Below, piece after piece: positions 63,011-64,000 of a stretch of DNA of 64,000 nucleotides; position 1 is the first letter of the stretch, and each line of letters opens with the position of its first letter. This DNA comes from Novipirellula artificiosorum (GTDB taxonomy: Bacteria > Planctomycetota > Planctomycetia > Pirellulales > Pirellulaceae). The stretch covers positions 372,001 through 436,000 of the forward strand of contig NZ_SJPV01000004.1 in NCBI RefSeq assembly GCF_007860135.1, written 5' to 3'. The translations under genes and the position numbers were made by a program. The notes under the pieces are model-generated. The model was given only the letters and a program-made list of their open reading frames with translations. It did no database searches and had not been told where the DNA came from.

Positions 63011-64000
63011 TCAGAGCAAGCCATGAATCGGAGTGCCGTCGCGCACCAGCGTGATGGGGCGGCCGACGTTGGATTGAAACTCAGCCTTCGGGGATATGCC
63101 GATGTTGTTGAAGAAGGACGCGGCCAGATCGTCGGGTGAAAAACCAACGGACGCTGGTTCGGCGGCGGTTGCGTCGGTTGCTCCAATCACTTGACCACCG
63201 CGGACATCTCCGCCAGCCATCACGGCACACATTGCTCGAGCCCAATGATCTCGTCCCCCAGTCTTGTTGATCTTTGGTGTTCGTCCGAATTCGCCTGCGG
63301 CCATAATGGCGGTCGACGACAACAAACCGCGCTGCTCCAATCGATCAAACAGCGCAGCAAGGCCACGGTCGAAGGGCGGCAATAATGTCCGCAGTCGTGA
63401 GAAGTTATCCTGATGCGTGTCGAAATCGAATTCGGCGGGGCGGAGCCGAACGGTGACGAAGTGGACTCCTGCTTCAATGAGCCGCGCGGCAAGCAACAGA
63501 GACTGCCCAAACTCGTGCTTGCCGAATCGATCGCTTTCTGACGGCTTTTCCTGAGAAAGATCGAAGGCGGCTCGGGCCTCTGGCGAACTGATAATGTCAA
63601 AGGCTTGCTCCGCGAACCGATCCATACCACGCACCTGGTCATCCAGGTCTTCAAAGCCTTTGAACGCTACGTCGAGGTCGTCAAGTAGTTGCTTCTGCGA
63701 TCGATACTTTTCAACGGTGAGTCCATCTTCAAGCGAAATACCTCGAACAGTGTACGGAGCACCATGCCTTGGCTTTTCAGCGGTCAACGGGCTGTAACGC
63801 GAACCAAGGTAGCCAGGACCGACGAACGATTCGTCGATGGAAACGTAGGTCGGTAGGTTGGGAACTGACGGGAACTCGCGACTGACCACGCTGCCATACT
63901 CGGGATAGCTGACCGTTTGAGAAGCCTTGTTACCGGTGAGCAGATATTTTTTCGCGAGTCCATGATCGGCCACATTGTGGGTAATGCCTCGGATGATAGC
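63011..64000 (-). CDS. DUF1501 protein, C-terminal part (cut by window edge)
   Basis: At least 329 residues of a DUF1501 protein, whose frame is open to the right edge (a GTG at 63973 is internal, since the residues before it, RGITHNVADHG, also match the family). Seen are VADHGLAKKYLLTG, YVSIDESFVGPGYLG, HEFGQSLLLAARLIEAGVHFVTV, DFDTHQDNF and GEFGRTPKINKTGGRDHWA, which carry the His and Asp residues of the alkaline-phosphatase-like fold. In planctomycetes DUF1501 genes accompany DUF1549/DUF1553 cytochrome-type genes in secreted catabolic systems; the next gene to the right is predicted to be of that type. Confidence 0.92.
   Translation of the reverse strand, partial: AIIRGITHNVADHGLAKKYLLTGNKASQTVSYPEYGSVVSREFPSVPNLPTYVSIDESFVGPGYLGSRYSPLTAEKPRHGAPYTVRGISLEDGLTVEKYRSQKQLLDDLDVAFKGFEDLDDQVRGMDRFAEQAFDIISSPEARAAFDLSQEKPSESDRFGKHEFGQSLLLAARLIEAGVHFVTVRLRPAEFDFDTHQDNFSRLRTLLPPFDRGLAALFDRLEQRGLLSSTAIMAAGEFGRTPKINKTGGRDHWARAMCAVMAGGDVRGGQVIGATDATAAEPASVGFSPDDLAASFFNNIGISPKAEFQSNVGRPITLVRDGTPIHGLL

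Noticed and set aside
1..64000. CRISPR array or classical defence island
   Set aside because: No regularly spaced 25-40 base direct repeats with unique spacers and no cas, restriction or abortive-infection genes were recognised; the only spaced repeats are coding or palindromic.

Overview
The window looks like chromosomal DNA of a Planctomycetes bacterium, most likely of the Pirellulales/Rhodopirellula type. The evidence is the set of lineage-typical families: a DUF1501 protein, a PQQ-propeller/beta-lactamase fusion, a planctomycete cytochrome-C-like (PSCyt1) protein, an ECF sigma factor overlapping a FecR-like gene, a surface protein with an LESRLLL N-terminal motif and a PEP-CTERM tail, weak Shine-Dalgarno signals and several TTG/GTG starts. 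No 16S gene is present, so the genus is inferred.

Left part (1-20.2 kb): the 5' end of an MFS transporter gene on the minus strand, a spacer with an inverted pair of REP-like repeats, then one long plus-strand locus for a type II secretion/type IV pilus-like machine. It opens with a 2,646-residue secreted protein made of roughly 33 secretin N-domain-like modules, eleven of them exactly 62 residues long. ATPase (gspE), platform protein (gspF), pseudopilins (gspG, H, I, J, K), GspL/PilM-like and GspM/PilO-like inner-membrane proteins and a BON-like exported protein follow with tight spacing or overlaps. No secretin barrel, prepilin peptidase or GspC is visible here.

Middle part (20.3-47.5 kb): ordinary chromosome with mixed strands. 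It holds an EF-G paralogue, ychF, a degenerate sulfatase-fold protein, a WecG/TagA glycosyltransferase, pyrD, a frameshifted surface protein, stand-alone coaB, a TerB-like protein, eboE, glgX, a short CDF transporter, two universal stress proteins, a membrane protein with a C39-like domain, an ATP/ADP-translocase-like carrier, a PilP-like lipoprotein, a PIN-TRAM protein, a PSCyt1 protein, a macrodomain protein and tRNA-Arg(UCG). A structured non-coding RNA candidate with its own terminator lies at about 40.1-40.27 kb.

Right part (47.5-64 kb): directly after the tRNA is a putative integrative element of about 7 kb with a large serine recombinase, DUF2924 and DUF4314 proteins, a primase-helicase and a small HTH protein. 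It contains a striking array of GC/GT-alternating palindromes next to the primase gene. It is followed by an IS1634-type insertion sequence (terminal repeats and ATTA duplication visible by eye). The window ends with a planctomycete regulatory/catabolic cluster on the minus strand: DUF1501 protein (cut by the edge), a decayed PQQ-protein gene, ECF sigma factor, FecR-like protein, a small membrane protein and a PQQ-propeller/serine-hydrolase fusion.
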